Source: CAMAVH01 sp036500145 (GTDB taxonomy: Bacteria > Pseudomonadota > Alphaproteobacteria > SMXQ01). Taken from it: DNA of 34,053 nt. The stretch is from the NCBI GenBank assembly GCA_036500145.1, contig DASYCO010000005.1:1-34053 (forward strand). Reading direction: 5' to 3'. Below, piece after piece: positions 23,734 through 32,195 of the stretch. Each line of letters begins with the position of its first letter. Position 1 is the first letter of the stretch. The translations under genes were made by a program, and so were the position numbers. The notes beneath the pieces were generated by a model. It was not told the origin of the DNA, searched no databases, and worked only from the letters and a program-made list of their open reading frames with translations.

Positions 23734-24522
23734 TTGGCTTCATCCGCATCCCAGACGAGCCCGTCCGCCGCCGGCGAGAACCGCTACGCCGTCGAAGCCG
23801 TGACGCGCGCCGCCCGCGTGCTGGCGCTGTTCGACCGCGCCCGGCCGCGCCAGAGCCTCGCCGAGCTCGCCGAGCACAGCGGCGTGCCCAAGCTCACCCT
23901 GCGCGGCATCCTCGACACCCTGGCGGCGCATGACCTGCTGGTCGACGAAGGCGACGGCCATTACCGCCTCGGCTACGCCTGGCTGCGCTTCGGCGACGTG
24001 CGGCGCAACCAGCTCGACATCCGCGAGGGCGCCGTGCCGATCATGCGCGCGATCCGCGACGCCGTGAACGAGACGGTGATCCTGTCGCTGCGCATCGGTG
24101 ACCGCCGCGTGCATCTCGACTACGTGGAGAGCACCCAGCCGATCCGCCGCATCACCCAGCCGGGCCACGAAGGGCCGCTGCATGTCGGCGCCGCCGGCGT
24201 CGTCCTCATGTCGGGCATGTCCGAGGCCGAGGTCGCCGCCTACCGCGCGCGCAACCACGGCCAGGACGGCGCTGACTGGGACGCGATGGCGCGCGCCATC
24301 GCCGACGCGCGGCGCGACGGCTACGCGGTCGTCGCCGGCAAGGTCAACGTCCACACCGCCGCCGTGGCGGCGCCCGTGCGCAGCTATTCCGGCGAGATCA
24401 TCGCGACGCTGACCATCTCCTGCCCGACCGACCGCTTCACCGACGAGCTGCGCGACCGCTGCGTCGCCCTGGTGACCGAAGGGGCCGCCAAGCTGTCGAA
24501 CGCCCTGGGGTACGCGCCATGA
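23734..24522 (+). CDS. IclR-family transcriptional regulator, first of a pair
   Basis: A 262-residue regulator. The N-terminal winged helix-turn-helix (about 18-80) includes VTRAARVLALFD, SLAELAEHSGVPKLTLRGILDTL and a wing at GHYRLGY. The C-terminal effector domain (about 95-255) starts with MRAIRDAVNETVILSL and ends with the sheet around VAAPVRSYSGEIIATLTIS. The start is TTG at 23734 with only a weak ribosome site (GAGAG), which could keep expression low. It is divergent from the TauD/cupin genes and overlaps the second IclR gene by 4 bases (ATGA). Likely role: control of the adjacent dioxygenase genes. Confidence 0.9.
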   Translation: MASSASQTSPSAAGENRYAVEAVTRAARVLALFDRARPRQSLAELAEHSGVPKLTLRGILDTLAAHDLLVDEGDGHYRLGYAWLRFGDVRRNQLDIREGAVPIMRAIRDAVNETVILSLRIGDRRVHLDYVESTQPIRRITQPGHEGPLHVGAAGVVLMSGMSEAEVAAYRARNHGQDGADWDAMARAIADARRDGYAVVAGKVNVHTAAVAAPVRSYSGEIIATLTISCPTDRFTDELRDRCVALVTEGAAKLSNALGYAP

Positions 24523-25382
24523 CCGCATTCATCAAGCCCGTGCCCGCCGACAAGACGTCCTCCGGCAAGCCGGCGCCCACGGCGGCGCAGGCCAAGCCGG
24601 CGCAGGGCAAGACGGACAGCAAGCTGGTGCGCGTCGTCGACCGCGCGGCGCGCATCATGGACTGCTTCTCGCGCAGCACGCCGGACCTGTCGCTGCCGCA
24701 GATCTGCGCCCGCCTGGAGCTGCCGAAGGCGACGGTGTTCCGCATCCTCACCACCCTGGTCGACCAGGGCTGGCTCGCCTACAACCCGGCGACCGCCGTC
24801 TACACGCTCGGCTTCGCCGCGCTGCGCCATGCCGACAGCCTGCTGCGCGGACTCGACATCCGCAGCCAGGCGCGGCCCTTCATGCGCGCGATCCGCGACG
24901 CGGTGAACGAGACGGTGATCCTGTCCCTGCGCGACGGCGACGACCGCATCAACGTCGACAGCATGGACAGCGGCCAGGCCATCTCGCAGACGCTGCAGCT
25001 CGGTGTGCGGGCGCCGCTCTACACGGGCGCCGCCAGCCAGGTGTTCCTCGCCGCCATGGACGACGCCGAGGTCGAGGCCTATCTCGCGCGCGTCGATCTG
25101 GTCGGCTACAATCCGGCGACCCTGACGACGCCCGACGCGATCCGCGCGCGCGTCGCCCAGGTCCGCGCGCAGGGCTACGTGCGCACGCTCGGCGAGTTCA
25201 CCGTCAGCGCCTCGCAGACGGCGGCCATCGCCGTGCCGGTGCGCGACCCGTCGGGCAAGGTCGTCGCCGCCCTGCACGTGTCGGGGCCGCAGAGCCGCAT
25301 GACGGAAGAGATGGAACAGGCCTGCCGCGAGGCGCTGCTGCGCGAAAGCGCGGCGCTGACGGCGGCCCTGGCGGGGTCGTAA
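24519..25382 (+). CDS. IclR-family transcriptional regulator, second of a pair
   Basis: A 287-residue paralog of the preceding gene. It has a Lys/Pro/Ala-rich tail of about 33 residues (VPADKTSSGKPAPTAAQAKP), then the winged helix-turn-helix (VDRAARIMDCFSR, SLPQICARLELPKATVFRILTTL) and the effector domain with MRAIRDAVNETVILSLR. A 51-base stretch here (24882-24932) matches the first gene (24043-24093) at 49 positions. ATG overlaps the first gene's stop (ATGA). The HTH differs in its recognition helix (LPKATVFRIL against VPKLTLRGIL), so the pair may bind different sites or form mixed oligomers. Confidence 0.9.
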   Translation: MTAFIKPVPADKTSSGKPAPTAAQAKPAQGKTDSKLVRVVDRAARIMDCFSRSTPDLSLPQICARLELPKATVFRILTTLVDQGWLAYNPATAVYTLGFAALRHADSLLRGLDIRSQARPFMRAIRDAVNETVILSLRDGDDRINVDSMDSGQAISQTLQLGVRAPLYTGAASQVFLAAMDDAEVEAYLARVDLVGYNPATLTTPDAIRARVAQVRAQGYVRTLGEFTVSASQTAAIAVPVRDPSGKVVAALHVSGPQSRMTEEMEQACREALLRESAALTAALAGS

Positions 25383-25413
25383 AGAGCCCGCCGCCTGACC
25401 GCCAGCTGACCGT

Positions 25414-27198
25414 TTAGCTGCTCGCCGCTTCCTGGGAGCGCACGCCGTGCCGCGCCGTGACGAAGCGCAGCAGCAGCGTCAGCAGCAGCAGCGCCAGCAC
25501 CATCATGGTGCCGATGGCGCCGACGACGACCGCCTGCCCTTCGCCCCACAGGTTCCAGATCGTGACGGCGAGAAGCTCGTTCTTCTCGCCTTCGGTCATG
25601 ATGAGCGGCTGGCTCGCCAGGCGCACGGCGTGCAGCGTCGTCCAGATGCCGATGCCGACGATGGTCGGCAGCAGCAGCGGGAAGAACACGCGGCGCATGA
25701 CGCGCCACTGCGGCGCGCCGCTGACCTGCGCGGCTTCTTCCAGGTCCTTGTGGATCTGCAGGATGGCGGAGTTCATCGCCCGCGTGCCGTAGGACATGAA
25801 GCCGATGGTGAAGACGATGCAGACCGACCAGACGGTGCCGAACAGCGGGACGCCGAGCTTGTCGACCTTGAGGAAGACCCACAGCATCGCCAGGCCCATG
25901 ACGATGCCGGGAATGGCATGCGGCAGGAAGACGAGCTGGTCGAGCAGCTTGCGGCCCCAGAACTTGCTGCGCACGACCACGAGCGAGACGCAGAACGACA
26001 GCAGGATCGTCGCGACCGACGTGATGCCCGCCATCATCAGCGTGTTCCCCAGCACGGTGCCCATGCGGTCCATGGCGAAGACCGTGCGGTAGTTGTCGAG
26101 CGTCAGGCGCGAGAGCGAGGCGATGCTCGGCGTCTGCAGGAACGGCATGAAGGATATGTAGGCGAGCACGAGGGCCGGCAGGATGACGGAGAACAGCAGG
26201 TAGAAGATGACGACGGCGAGCGCCGCGTAGCGCCAGCGGCCGAGCGACTGGATGCGCGGCCGGTAGCCCTTGCCGGTGACGATGCTGAAGCGTTCGGCGC
26301 GCGCGATCACCTTGCTGTAGGCGGCGGTGGCGAAGACGGCGACCACGAGGTAGAGCATCGCCAGCGCATTCGCCTCGCCGTAGTTGGGCAGGAAGTTGGC
26401 AGAGTTCAGCACGGCGTAGATCTTCGTGCTGAAGACGTAGATGCCGGCCGGCAGGCCGAGGATGCCGGGGATCTCGAAGACCTCCAGCGCCGTGATGAAC
26501 TGGTAGATGGCGACGGCCATCAGGCCTGGCAGCAGCAGGCGGACGGTGACGCGGCGCAGCGTGCGCAGGCCGGAGGCGCCTGACATGGCGGCGGCTTCCT
26601 CCAGCGTCGGGTCCATGCTCTTCAGCAGCGGCACCAGCATCAGGAAGGCCGTGGGCACGAGGCGCAGGCCCTCGACGAAGATCATGCCGCCCAGCGAATA
26701 GATGTTGAGCGGCGCTTCGGTCAGCCCGAAGTTCGTCATCATCGTCTTGTTGAAGAAGCCGATCTTGGGGCTGAGCATCAGCACCCAGGCCATGGCCTGC
26801 AGCATGCCCGGCATGGCCAGCGTCATCGGCACGGCGGCGTAGATCCAGACCTTGCCGGGAATGTCGGTGCGCTCGACGAGCCAGGCGAGCAGCGTGGCCA
26901 GGCCGAGGCCGAACAGCGTGCTGCCGCAGACGTACCAGAGCGTGTTGACGAAGGTGGCGTAGGTCGTCGGGTCCGACCAGACCTTGATGTGGTTCTGCAG
27001 CCCGAGCGTCGAGAAGGAGAAGTCTCCCGGCATGCGCGCCTGGGAGAAGCTGCCGAGGATGAGGAAGAGGAAAGGCATCGCCACGGCCATCGTGACGAGC
27101 GCCAGCAGCACGTAGTGCCAGATGTTGAAGCGGCCGCGCAGGCCGCGCAGAAAGCCGCGCGGCGCGACCCATTCGGATCTGGCGATTTCCGCCGTCAT
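25414..27198 (-). CDS. Two-domain ABC transporter permease (iron(III)/thiamine-type, FbpB-like fold)
   Basis: A 594-residue inner-membrane protein with about 12 hydrophobic segments in two homologous halves. Each half has a coupling (EAA) loop: EEAAAMSGASGLRTLRRVTV followed by RLLLP in the first, and EEAAQVSGAPQWRVMRRVFF followed by PLLLP in the second. Fused permeases of this sort serve importers that use type-1 extracellular binding proteins, such as the three encoded at 29791-33362. No ATPase gene is present in the window, so it must be shared or encoded elsewhere. The stop lies 31 bases from the end of the convergent IclR gene. AGGGACGAC precedes ATG. Confidence 0.9.
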   Translation of the reverse strand: MTAEIARSEWVAPRGFLRGLRGRFNIWHYVLLALVTMAVAMPFLFLILGSFSQARMPGDFSFSTLGLQNHIKVWSDPTTYATFVNTLWYVCGSTLFGLGLATLLAWLVERTDIPGKVWIYAAVPMTLAMPGMLQAMAWVLMLSPKIGFFNKTMMTNFGLTEAPLNIYSLGGMIFVEGLRLVPTAFLMLVPLLKSMDPTLEEAAAMSGASGLRTLRRVTVRLLLPGLMAVAIYQFITALEVFEIPGILGLPAGIYVFSTKIYAVLNSANFLPNYGEANALAMLYLVVAVFATAAYSKVIARAERFSIVTGKGYRPRIQSLGRWRYAALAVVIFYLLFSVILPALVLAYISFMPFLQTPSIASLSRLTLDNYRTVFAMDRMGTVLGNTLMMAGITSVATILLSFCVSLVVVRSKFWGRKLLDQLVFLPHAIPGIVMGLAMLWVFLKVDKLGVPLFGTVWSVCIVFTIGFMSYGTRAMNSAILQIHKDLEEAAQVSGAPQWRVMRRVFFPLLLPTIVGIGIWTTLHAVRLASQPLIMTEGEKNELLAVTIWNLWGEGQAVVVGAIGTMMVLALLLLTLLLRFVTARHGVRSQEAASS

Positions 27199-27234
27199 GT
27201 CGTCCCTACGTCCCAGTTATGTGGTTTGCCTCAT

Positions 27235-27258
27235 GTCCGCCTGCCTGCGCAGGCGGAC
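27235..27258. repeat. Perfect 10-bp hairpin between Rieske oxygenase and permease genes
   Basis: GTCCGCCTGC (27235-27244) pairs with GCAGGCGGAC (27249-27258) around CTGC. It lies 36 bases before the permease start on the minus strand and has no U-tract, so it looks like a small REP-like or RNA-stability hairpin rather than a terminator. Confidence 0.6.
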
Positions 27259-27330
27259 CCTGTCTCTCCGCATTAAGGCCGCGGATTGTCTTTCGAGTGC
27301 TTATACCGCGTTTGCCTCGCGGTTGACGAC

Positions 27331-28485
27331 CTATACGAGGGCCTGGGCATCCGTCTTGTTGCCGGAGAAGTCCTTGTCGCTGTCGGCGAAGTTCTTCTTG
27401 GCGTCGAAGCTGACCAGTTCGTTCTGGGCCGGGTCGCGCAGCAGGCCGAAGGGATCCTTGCCCGCCTCGATGGCGTCGATCGAATCCAAGAGAAGCTTGC
27501 GCAGGATGACGATGCCGCGGTCGGAGGTCGCGAGGAACTCCTTGGAGCGGTCGGTGATGAGGCCCTGGCTTTCCTGGGCCGCGCGGTCCTGGGCGTGGGA
27601 AGTCAGGCGCCACCAGCCGTCCTCGACGCGGTCGTAGACGCCGCGCTCCAGGTTCTCGATGCCCTTCACCGTCTCCTTGCCCTTGGCGCCGCCCTCGGCC
27701 TCGGTCGCCCGCACGTAGAAGGTGAGGGTGTCGATGTCGTCCATGGGCACGCGCAGGTGCAGGTAGTGCGAGGGCTTCTCGCCGACGCGCGCGCCGTAGC
27801 GGCGGGTGTGAGACGGGAAGATGCAGTGGCTGACGTTCTCGGCCTTGTTCGGGTAGCGCGCGCTCATGCGAAAGCCGTACCAGGTCTGGTCCCAGCGCAC
27901 TTCCTCGGGGCGCTTGAGCGCGATCGAGGGGTAGACCGGCGCGTGCAGGGCCATGCTGTGGTACTTGTCGACGCCGTTCTCGGCGCGCTGCAGCCAGTTG
28001 CAATGCTCGATGGAGGCGCGCAGCGAGCGGTCGAGGTCGTCGCGCGCGAGCAGGTCGTAGTTGGGCAGCAGCGGCGCCGGCTCGGGGCCCATGTAGGCGA
28101 AGATGAGCCCGCCGAGCTCTTGCGTCCTGTAGGCGACCAGCTTCACTTCCTTGTGCAGGCAGCTCTCCGGCGGCTCGGCCGGCATCTCCGTGCACTGGCC
28201 CGACGTGTCGTAGAGCCAGCCGTGGTAGAAGCAGCGGATGCCGCCCTGCTCGACGCGGCCGAATTCGAGCGACGCCAGGCGGTGGGCGCAGGCCCGTTGC
28301 ACCAGCCCGACCTTGCCGTCGCCGGCGCGGAACAGGATGAGGTCTTCGCCCATGATGCGGACGGGGACGGGGATCTTGTCGACGCTCTCGCTGAAGCCGA
28401 CCGGCCACCAGTAGCGGCGCAGCAGGTTGCCCATCCGCGTGCCAGGGCCTACCCGTGTCAGAAGTTCGTTTTCCTCGGGCCGCAT
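27331..28485 (-). CDS. Rieske non-heme-iron oxygenase, large (alpha) subunit
   Basis: A 384-residue oxygenase of the phthalate 4,5-dioxygenase / vanillate demethylase-like group. The Rieske [2Fe-2S] ligands are Cys66 and His68 (CAHR) and Cys85 and His88 (CFYH). The mononuclear iron motif is N170-x2-D173-x2-H176-x4-H181 (in ENGVDKYHSMALH). These enzymes hydroxylate or demethylate aromatic or other ring acids and need a reductase, which is not in the window. GGGAGG is 6 bases before ATG. The palindrome GAATA-N5-TATTC lies 117 bases upstream. Substrate unknown; an aromatic acid is plausible from the family. Confidence 0.88.
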   Translation of the reverse strand: MRPEENELLTRVGPGTRMGNLLRRYWWPVGFSESVDKIPVPVRIMGEDLILFRAGDGKVGLVQRACAHRLASLEFGRVEQGGIRCFYHGWLYDTSGQCTEMPAEPPESCLHKEVKLVAYRTQELGGLIFAYMGPEPAPLLPNYDLLARDDLDRSLRASIEHCNWLQRAENGVDKYHSMALHAPVYPSIALKRPEEVRWDQTWYGFRMSARYPNKAENVSHCIFPSHTRRYGARVGEKPSHYLHLRVPMDDIDTLTFYVRATEAEGGAKGKETVKGIENLERGVYDRVEDGWWRLTSHAQDRAAQESQGLITDRSKEFLATSDRGIVILRKLLLDSIDAIEAGKDPFGLLRDPAQNELVSFDAKKNFADSDKDFSGNKTDAQALV

Positions 28486-28601
28486 CCTATCCTCCCACGT
28501 CCGAAAATCCGGCGCTGGAAGGCCAGATTCCCATGATTATTCAAGGTTTGCTTTGGCGCGAGACTAGGAGCGGCACGGAAGAGCGTAAAGCTGCAAAGTA
28601 C

Positions 28602-28616
28602 GAATAATACTTATTC
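28602..28616. promoter_or_regulatory. GAATA-N5-TATTC palindrome upstream of the Rieske oxygenase gene
   Basis: GAATA-ATACT-TATTC, between the LysR gene's 3' end and the Rieske gene. The half-sites are identical to those at 29661-29675 in the LysR/binding-protein divergent region. The dyad and spacing are consistent with a LysR-type binding site (inference). Confidence 0.65.
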
Positions 28617-28630
28617 CACGGCCGCTGGGC

Positions 28631-29560
28631 CTATTGGGCGGCGGCGACGGAGCGATCCAGCTTGCTGCTGAGGTAGCGGGTCAGGAAATCCAGGAAGATC
28701 CGGGTCCGCGCCGGCACGGGCGAGCGGGCGTAATAGGCGAGGATGACGCGCTCGGAGCGGCCCACGTCGGCAAAGATGTTGCGCAGGCGGCCCTTGGCCA
28801 ATTCTTCGAGGGCGGCATATTCGAGCATCTGGGCGATGCCGGCGCCCTTGAGCAGGGCATGGTACAGCGCCGCGCCGCTGTTGCTGGTGTAGTTGCCCGA
28901 CACCCGCACGGTGTAGTCGCCCTTCGGCCCGCTGAAGCGCCAGAGGTTGGACGAGGGCGGCCGCGACAGGACCAGGCAGTTGTGGCGCGCGAGGTCCTGC
29001 GGCGTTTCCGGCACGCCGGCGCGCTCGAAGTAGGCCGGCGTGGCGCAGATCAGGTAGCGCACCGTGCCGACGATCTGATGGTCGACGCCGGCGTGGTTGA
29101 CCAAGGTCTCGCGCTCGTTGGCGAGGCGGATGGTGAGGTCGACGTCCTGCTGCATCAGGTTGATCGCGTTGCTCGGCGCGAGCACGAGGTCGATGGAGAT
29201 TTCCGGATGCAGCGTGACGAATTCGGCGATGGCGGGCGCCATGAAGCTCTGGCCGACGCCCAGCGTCGAATGGATGCGCAGGCGGCCGCCGACGGCGGCC
29301 TGCGCGGCCGACGTCAGGCGCTGCGCCGCGTCCAGCTCGATCAGGATGCGTTCGGCGTGAACGTGGAATTCGGCCCCCGCGTCGGTGAGCGAGAGATGGC
29401 GGGTGGAGCGCTTGAGCAGCTGCACGCCCAGGCTGGTCTCGAGCCGCGTGATGCGCTTGCTGACGGCCGACTGGGACATGCCGAGGGCGCCGGCGGCGCC
29501 GCTGAAGTTCTGCTTCTCGACGACCTTGAGAAATGCGCGCAGATCGCTGATATATTCCAT
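28631..29560 (-). CDS. LysR-family transcriptional regulator
   Basis: A 309-residue regulator. The N-terminal winged helix-turn-helix has NFSGAAGALGMSQSAVSKRI (residues about 18-37) and LLKRSTRHLSLTDAGAEF. The effector domain begins about residue 92 (GRLRIHSTLGVGQSFMAPAI). GGGAGAG lies about 10 bases before ATG. The gene is flanked by the Rieske oxygenase gene on the same strand and by the divergent binding-protein genes. Two identical-half-site palindromes lie on either side of it, so it likely controls both neighbours. The effector is unknown. Confidence 0.92.
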   Translation of the reverse strand: MEYISDLRAFLKVVEKQNFSGAAGALGMSQSAVSKRITRLETSLGVQLLKRSTRHLSLTDAGAEFHVHAERILIELDAAQRLTSAAQAAVGGRLRIHSTLGVGQSFMAPAIAEFVTLHPEISIDLVLAPSNAINLMQQDVDLTIRLANERETLVNHAGVDHQIVGTVRYLICATPAYFERAGVPETPQDLARHNCLVLSRPPSSNLWRFSGPKGDYTVRVSGNYTSNSGAALYHALLKGAGIAQMLEYAALEELAKGRLRNIFADVGRSERVILAYYARSPVPARTRIFLDFLTRYLSSKLDRSVAAAQ

Positions 29561-29657
29561 GTGCCGCCGCTCTCCCTCGGCCGTTCGCCGTGCGTGATTT
29601 TTTATGCCGCGGCCTCGTTCGCGAAACAGGCTTCGCCGGGCCGCGTTTCCAGCCGTT

Positions 29658-29678
29658 TTAGAATATCAGTTATTCTAA
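29658..29678. promoter_or_regulatory. LysR-type operator candidate between lysR and the binding-protein genes
   Basis: TTAGAATA-TCAGT-TATTCTAA is a perfect 8-bp inverted repeat with a 5-base spacer. It lies 97 bases upstream of the LysR start and 112 bases upstream of the first binding-protein start. Its core GAATA-N5-TATTC recurs at 28602-28616. The rest of the 230-base divergent region shows no gene. Confidence 0.75.
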
Positions 29679-29790
29679 TTCTTCGTGTAGACGGCTCCAA
29701 ATCATTTGCCTCATGCTCGAAAAAATAAGACGGGCCGCGCCGGCAAGGATTTGCGCGCCACTATAAGACGTCCTGGGGAGGAAAAGAGGC

Positions 29791-30945
29791 ATGCCAAGCC
29801 TGAAAATACGGGCTGCGGCGGGCTTTCCGATGTTGGTCGCGGCCCTGCTCGCGGCCCCGATCATGGCCCCGGTCGCGGCTGGCGCCGCCGACCTCTCGAA
29901 GAGCAGCCAGGCTTTCCTCGCCCAGCTCAAGCTGCCCGCCAGCGCCATGGACGGCCTGGACAAGGAACTGGCGGTTCCGCAGGCCTGGATCGACGGCGCG
30001 AAGAAGAACCCGACGGTGCGCATCAGCGGCGTCGAGGAGCCGCCGCTGCAGGCGCAGATGATCAAGGCGTTCACCGAGCGCTATCCCTTCGTCAAGGTCG
30101 AGTACCAGCGCGGCAGCGCCAACGAGCGCGTCGTCCGCCCGCTGCTCGCCTATCGCGAAGGCCGCTACCTGACCGACGTCGTGCAGAGCATGAACGGCTC
30201 GATGGGCGAGTTTCTCAGGCTCGACGCCGCCGAGAAGCTCGACGCGCTGCCGACCTTCAACAGCGTGCTGCCGGGCGCGCACGACAAGAACGGCATCGCG
30301 ATCGGCTATCGGGCGCGCGCGCACTGCATGTCCTACAACCCGACGCTGATCAGCCGGGACCAGATGCCGAAGACCTGGGCCGACCTGCCGAACACGGCGC
30401 TGCTCGCCAACGGCCGCGTCGGCGCGGTGATGCTGCCGCATCTCTGGTTCATGCCGCTGTGGGGCAAGTACGGCGAAGACTGGGCCGTGAAGTACATCGA
30501 CGACTTCTTCGTCAAGCTGAAGCCGCAGATTCGCCGCGAAGGCATCAACGCCGCGATCAGCCTGGTCGGCGCCGGCGAGAACTACGCGTCGCTGCCGGCC
30601 TACGCCGAGCGCATCAAGGAACTGCAGGACAAGGGCAGCCCCGTCGCCTGGTACTGCCCCGACATGGTGCCGCTCGAGATGCCGAAGCTCGCCATCCTGC
30701 GCGGCAGCCCCAACATCGACGCGGCCAACCTCTACGTGAACTGGCTGCTCAGCAAGGAAGGGCAGATCGCCCAGCTGGCTGTCTTCAACAGCCAGTCCGT
30801 TCACAAGGACATTCAGAGCGCGGAATTCTATCTCTTCCCGGAAGAGATGATCGGCAAGGAATTCATCTCCTACGATGACCAGCCTTCGACCGACAGATTC
30901 CTCGAGATCTGGAACAAGTACGCGGCGGGCGGAGCCCGCCCGTGA
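29791..30945 (+). CDS. Extracellular solute-binding protein (type 1), first of three paralogs
   Basis: A 384-residue exported protein with a signal peptide of about 32 residues (LVAALLAAPIMAPVAAGAAD). The mature part has the two-lobe fold of family-1 binding proteins, with conserved blocks RYPFVKVEYQRGSANERVVRP, QSMNGSMGEF, MPKTWADLPN, AWYCPDMVPLEMPKLA and LYVNWLLSKEGQIAQLAV. Two Cys (HCMSYN and WYCPD) are conserved in all three paralogs and could form a disulfide. The GGGGAGG ribosome site lies 10 bases before ATG. It starts a three-gene run divergent from LysR. The ligand is unknown. The fused permease at 25414-27198 is the best partner in the window. Confidence 0.85.
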   Translation: MPSLKIRAAAGFPMLVAALLAAPIMAPVAAGAADLSKSSQAFLAQLKLPASAMDGLDKELAVPQAWIDGAKKNPTVRISGVEEPPLQAQMIKAFTERYPFVKVEYQRGSANERVVRPLLAYREGRYLTDVVQSMNGSMGEFLRLDAAEKLDALPTFNSVLPGAHDKNGIAIGYRARAHCMSYNPTLISRDQMPKTWADLPNTALLANGRVGAVMLPHLWFMPLWGKYGEDWAVKYIDDFFVKLKPQIRREGINAAISLVGAGENYASLPAYAERIKELQDKGSPVAWYCPDMVPLEMPKLAILRGSPNIDAANLYVNWLLSKEGQIAQLAVFNSQSVHKDIQSAEFYLFPEEMIGKEFISYDDQPSTDRFLEIWNKYAAGGARP

Positions 30946-30973
30946 TCACAAGCTCTTGGGAGACGATTGAATT

Positions 30974-32167
30974 ATGCCAAGCCTAAACAGACAGGGTGCG
31001 TCGCGGTTTCCGGTGTCGCGGTTTCCGCTTTTGCGCGCCCTCGCGCGGGCGGCCGCCGTCGCAGTGATCGCCGTGCCGGCGCTCCATGCCGGCCTCGCCT
31101 CCGCCGAGGACCTGCCGAAGAGCACGCAGGCCTTCCTGGCGCAGCTCAAGCTGTCGCCGGACATCATGAGCGGCCTCGACAAGGAGCTGGCGGTCCCGCA
31201 GTCCTGGATCGACGGCGCGAAGAAGAATCCGACGGTGCGGATCGGCGGCGCCGAAGAGCCGCCGCTGCATGCCCAGGCGATCAAGCCGTTCCTCGAGCGC
31301 TATCCGTTCATCAAGGTGGAATACCAGCGCGGCAGCGCCAACGAGCGCGTCGTCCGTCCGCTGCTCGCCTATCGCGAAGGCCGCTACCTGCTGGACGTGG
31401 TGCGCAGCATGAACGGCTCGCTCGGCGAGTTCATCCGGCTCAACGCCGCCGAAGACCTCACCATGCTGCCGACCTACGATAGCGTGCTGCCGGGCGCCCA
31501 TGACAAGAACGGCATCGCCATCGGCTTTCGCGCCCGGCCCTACTGCATGTCCTACAACCCGGAGCTGATCCCGCGCGACAAGCTGCCGAAGACCTGGGCC
31601 GACCTGCCCAATTCGCCGCTGCTCGGCAATGGCCGCGTCGGCGCGGTGATGCTGCCGCACCTCTGGTTCATGCCGCTGTGGGGCAAGTACGGCGAGGATT
31701 GGGCGGTGAAGTACCTCGACGACTTCTTCGTCAAGCTGAAGCCACAGATCCGCCGCGAAGGCATCAACGCCGCGATCAGCCTGGTCGGCGCCGGCGAGAA
31801 CTACATCTCGCTGCCGGCCTATCCGGAGCGCGTGAAGGAAGTGGCCGACAAGGGCGCGCCGGTGTCCTGGTACTGCCCCGACATGGTGCCGCTCGAATTG
31901 CCGAAGCTCGCCATCATGCGCGGCAGCCCGAACATCGACGCCGCCAACCTCTACGTGAACTGGCTGCTCAGCAAGGAAGGCCAGATCGCCCAGCTCGCGG
32001 TCTTCACCACCATGCCGGTCCACAAGGACTTGCAGCTGCCGCAGTTCTACCTCTACCCGGAGGAGATGAAGGACAAGGAGTTCATCTCCTACGACGACCA
32101 GCCGACCATCGACCGGTTCCTGGAGATGTGGAACAAGTACGCCGCCGGCGGATCGGCCCGGCCATGA
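30974..32167 (+). CDS. Extracellular solute-binding protein (type 1), second of three paralogs
   Basis: A 397-residue exported protein. A signal peptide with an Arg-containing n-region and a hydrophobic core (AAAVAVIAVPALHAGLASA) precedes LPKSTQAFLAQLKL. It shares most blocks with the first paralog (YQRGSANERVVRPLLAYREGRYL, SVLPGAHDKNGIAIGFRAR, WFMPLWGKYGEDWAVKYLDD). It differs near the C-terminus, with TTMPVHKDLQLPQFYLYP where the first and third have QSVHKDIQSAEF. GGGAGA precedes ATG by about 11 bases. The 28-base gap to the previous gene equals the gap to the next. Ligand specificity may differ among the three. Confidence 0.85.
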   Translation: MPSLNRQGASRFPVSRFPLLRALARAAAVAVIAVPALHAGLASAEDLPKSTQAFLAQLKLSPDIMSGLDKELAVPQSWIDGAKKNPTVRIGGAEEPPLHAQAIKPFLERYPFIKVEYQRGSANERVVRPLLAYREGRYLLDVVRSMNGSLGEFIRLNAAEDLTMLPTYDSVLPGAHDKNGIAIGFRARPYCMSYNPELIPRDKLPKTWADLPNSPLLGNGRVGAVMLPHLWFMPLWGKYGEDWAVKYLDDFFVKLKPQIRREGINAAISLVGAGENYISLPAYPERVKEVADKGAPVSWYCPDMVPLELPKLAIMRGSPNIDAANLYVNWLLSKEGQIAQLAVFTTMPVHKDLQLPQFYLYPEEMKDKEFISYDDQPTIDRFLEMWNKYAAGGSARP

Positions 32168-32195
32168 CCCAAAGCTTCCGCAAGGCGATGGACAC

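Noticed and set aside
25175..27172. A 665-codon frame overlapping the ABC permease in another phase
   Set aside because: It reads as His/Arg/Ala/Pro-rich sequence without membrane segments; the 594-residue frame has both EAA loops.
27235..27258. Intrinsic terminator of the Rieske gene
   Set aside because: The hairpin lacks a U-tract on the minus strand.
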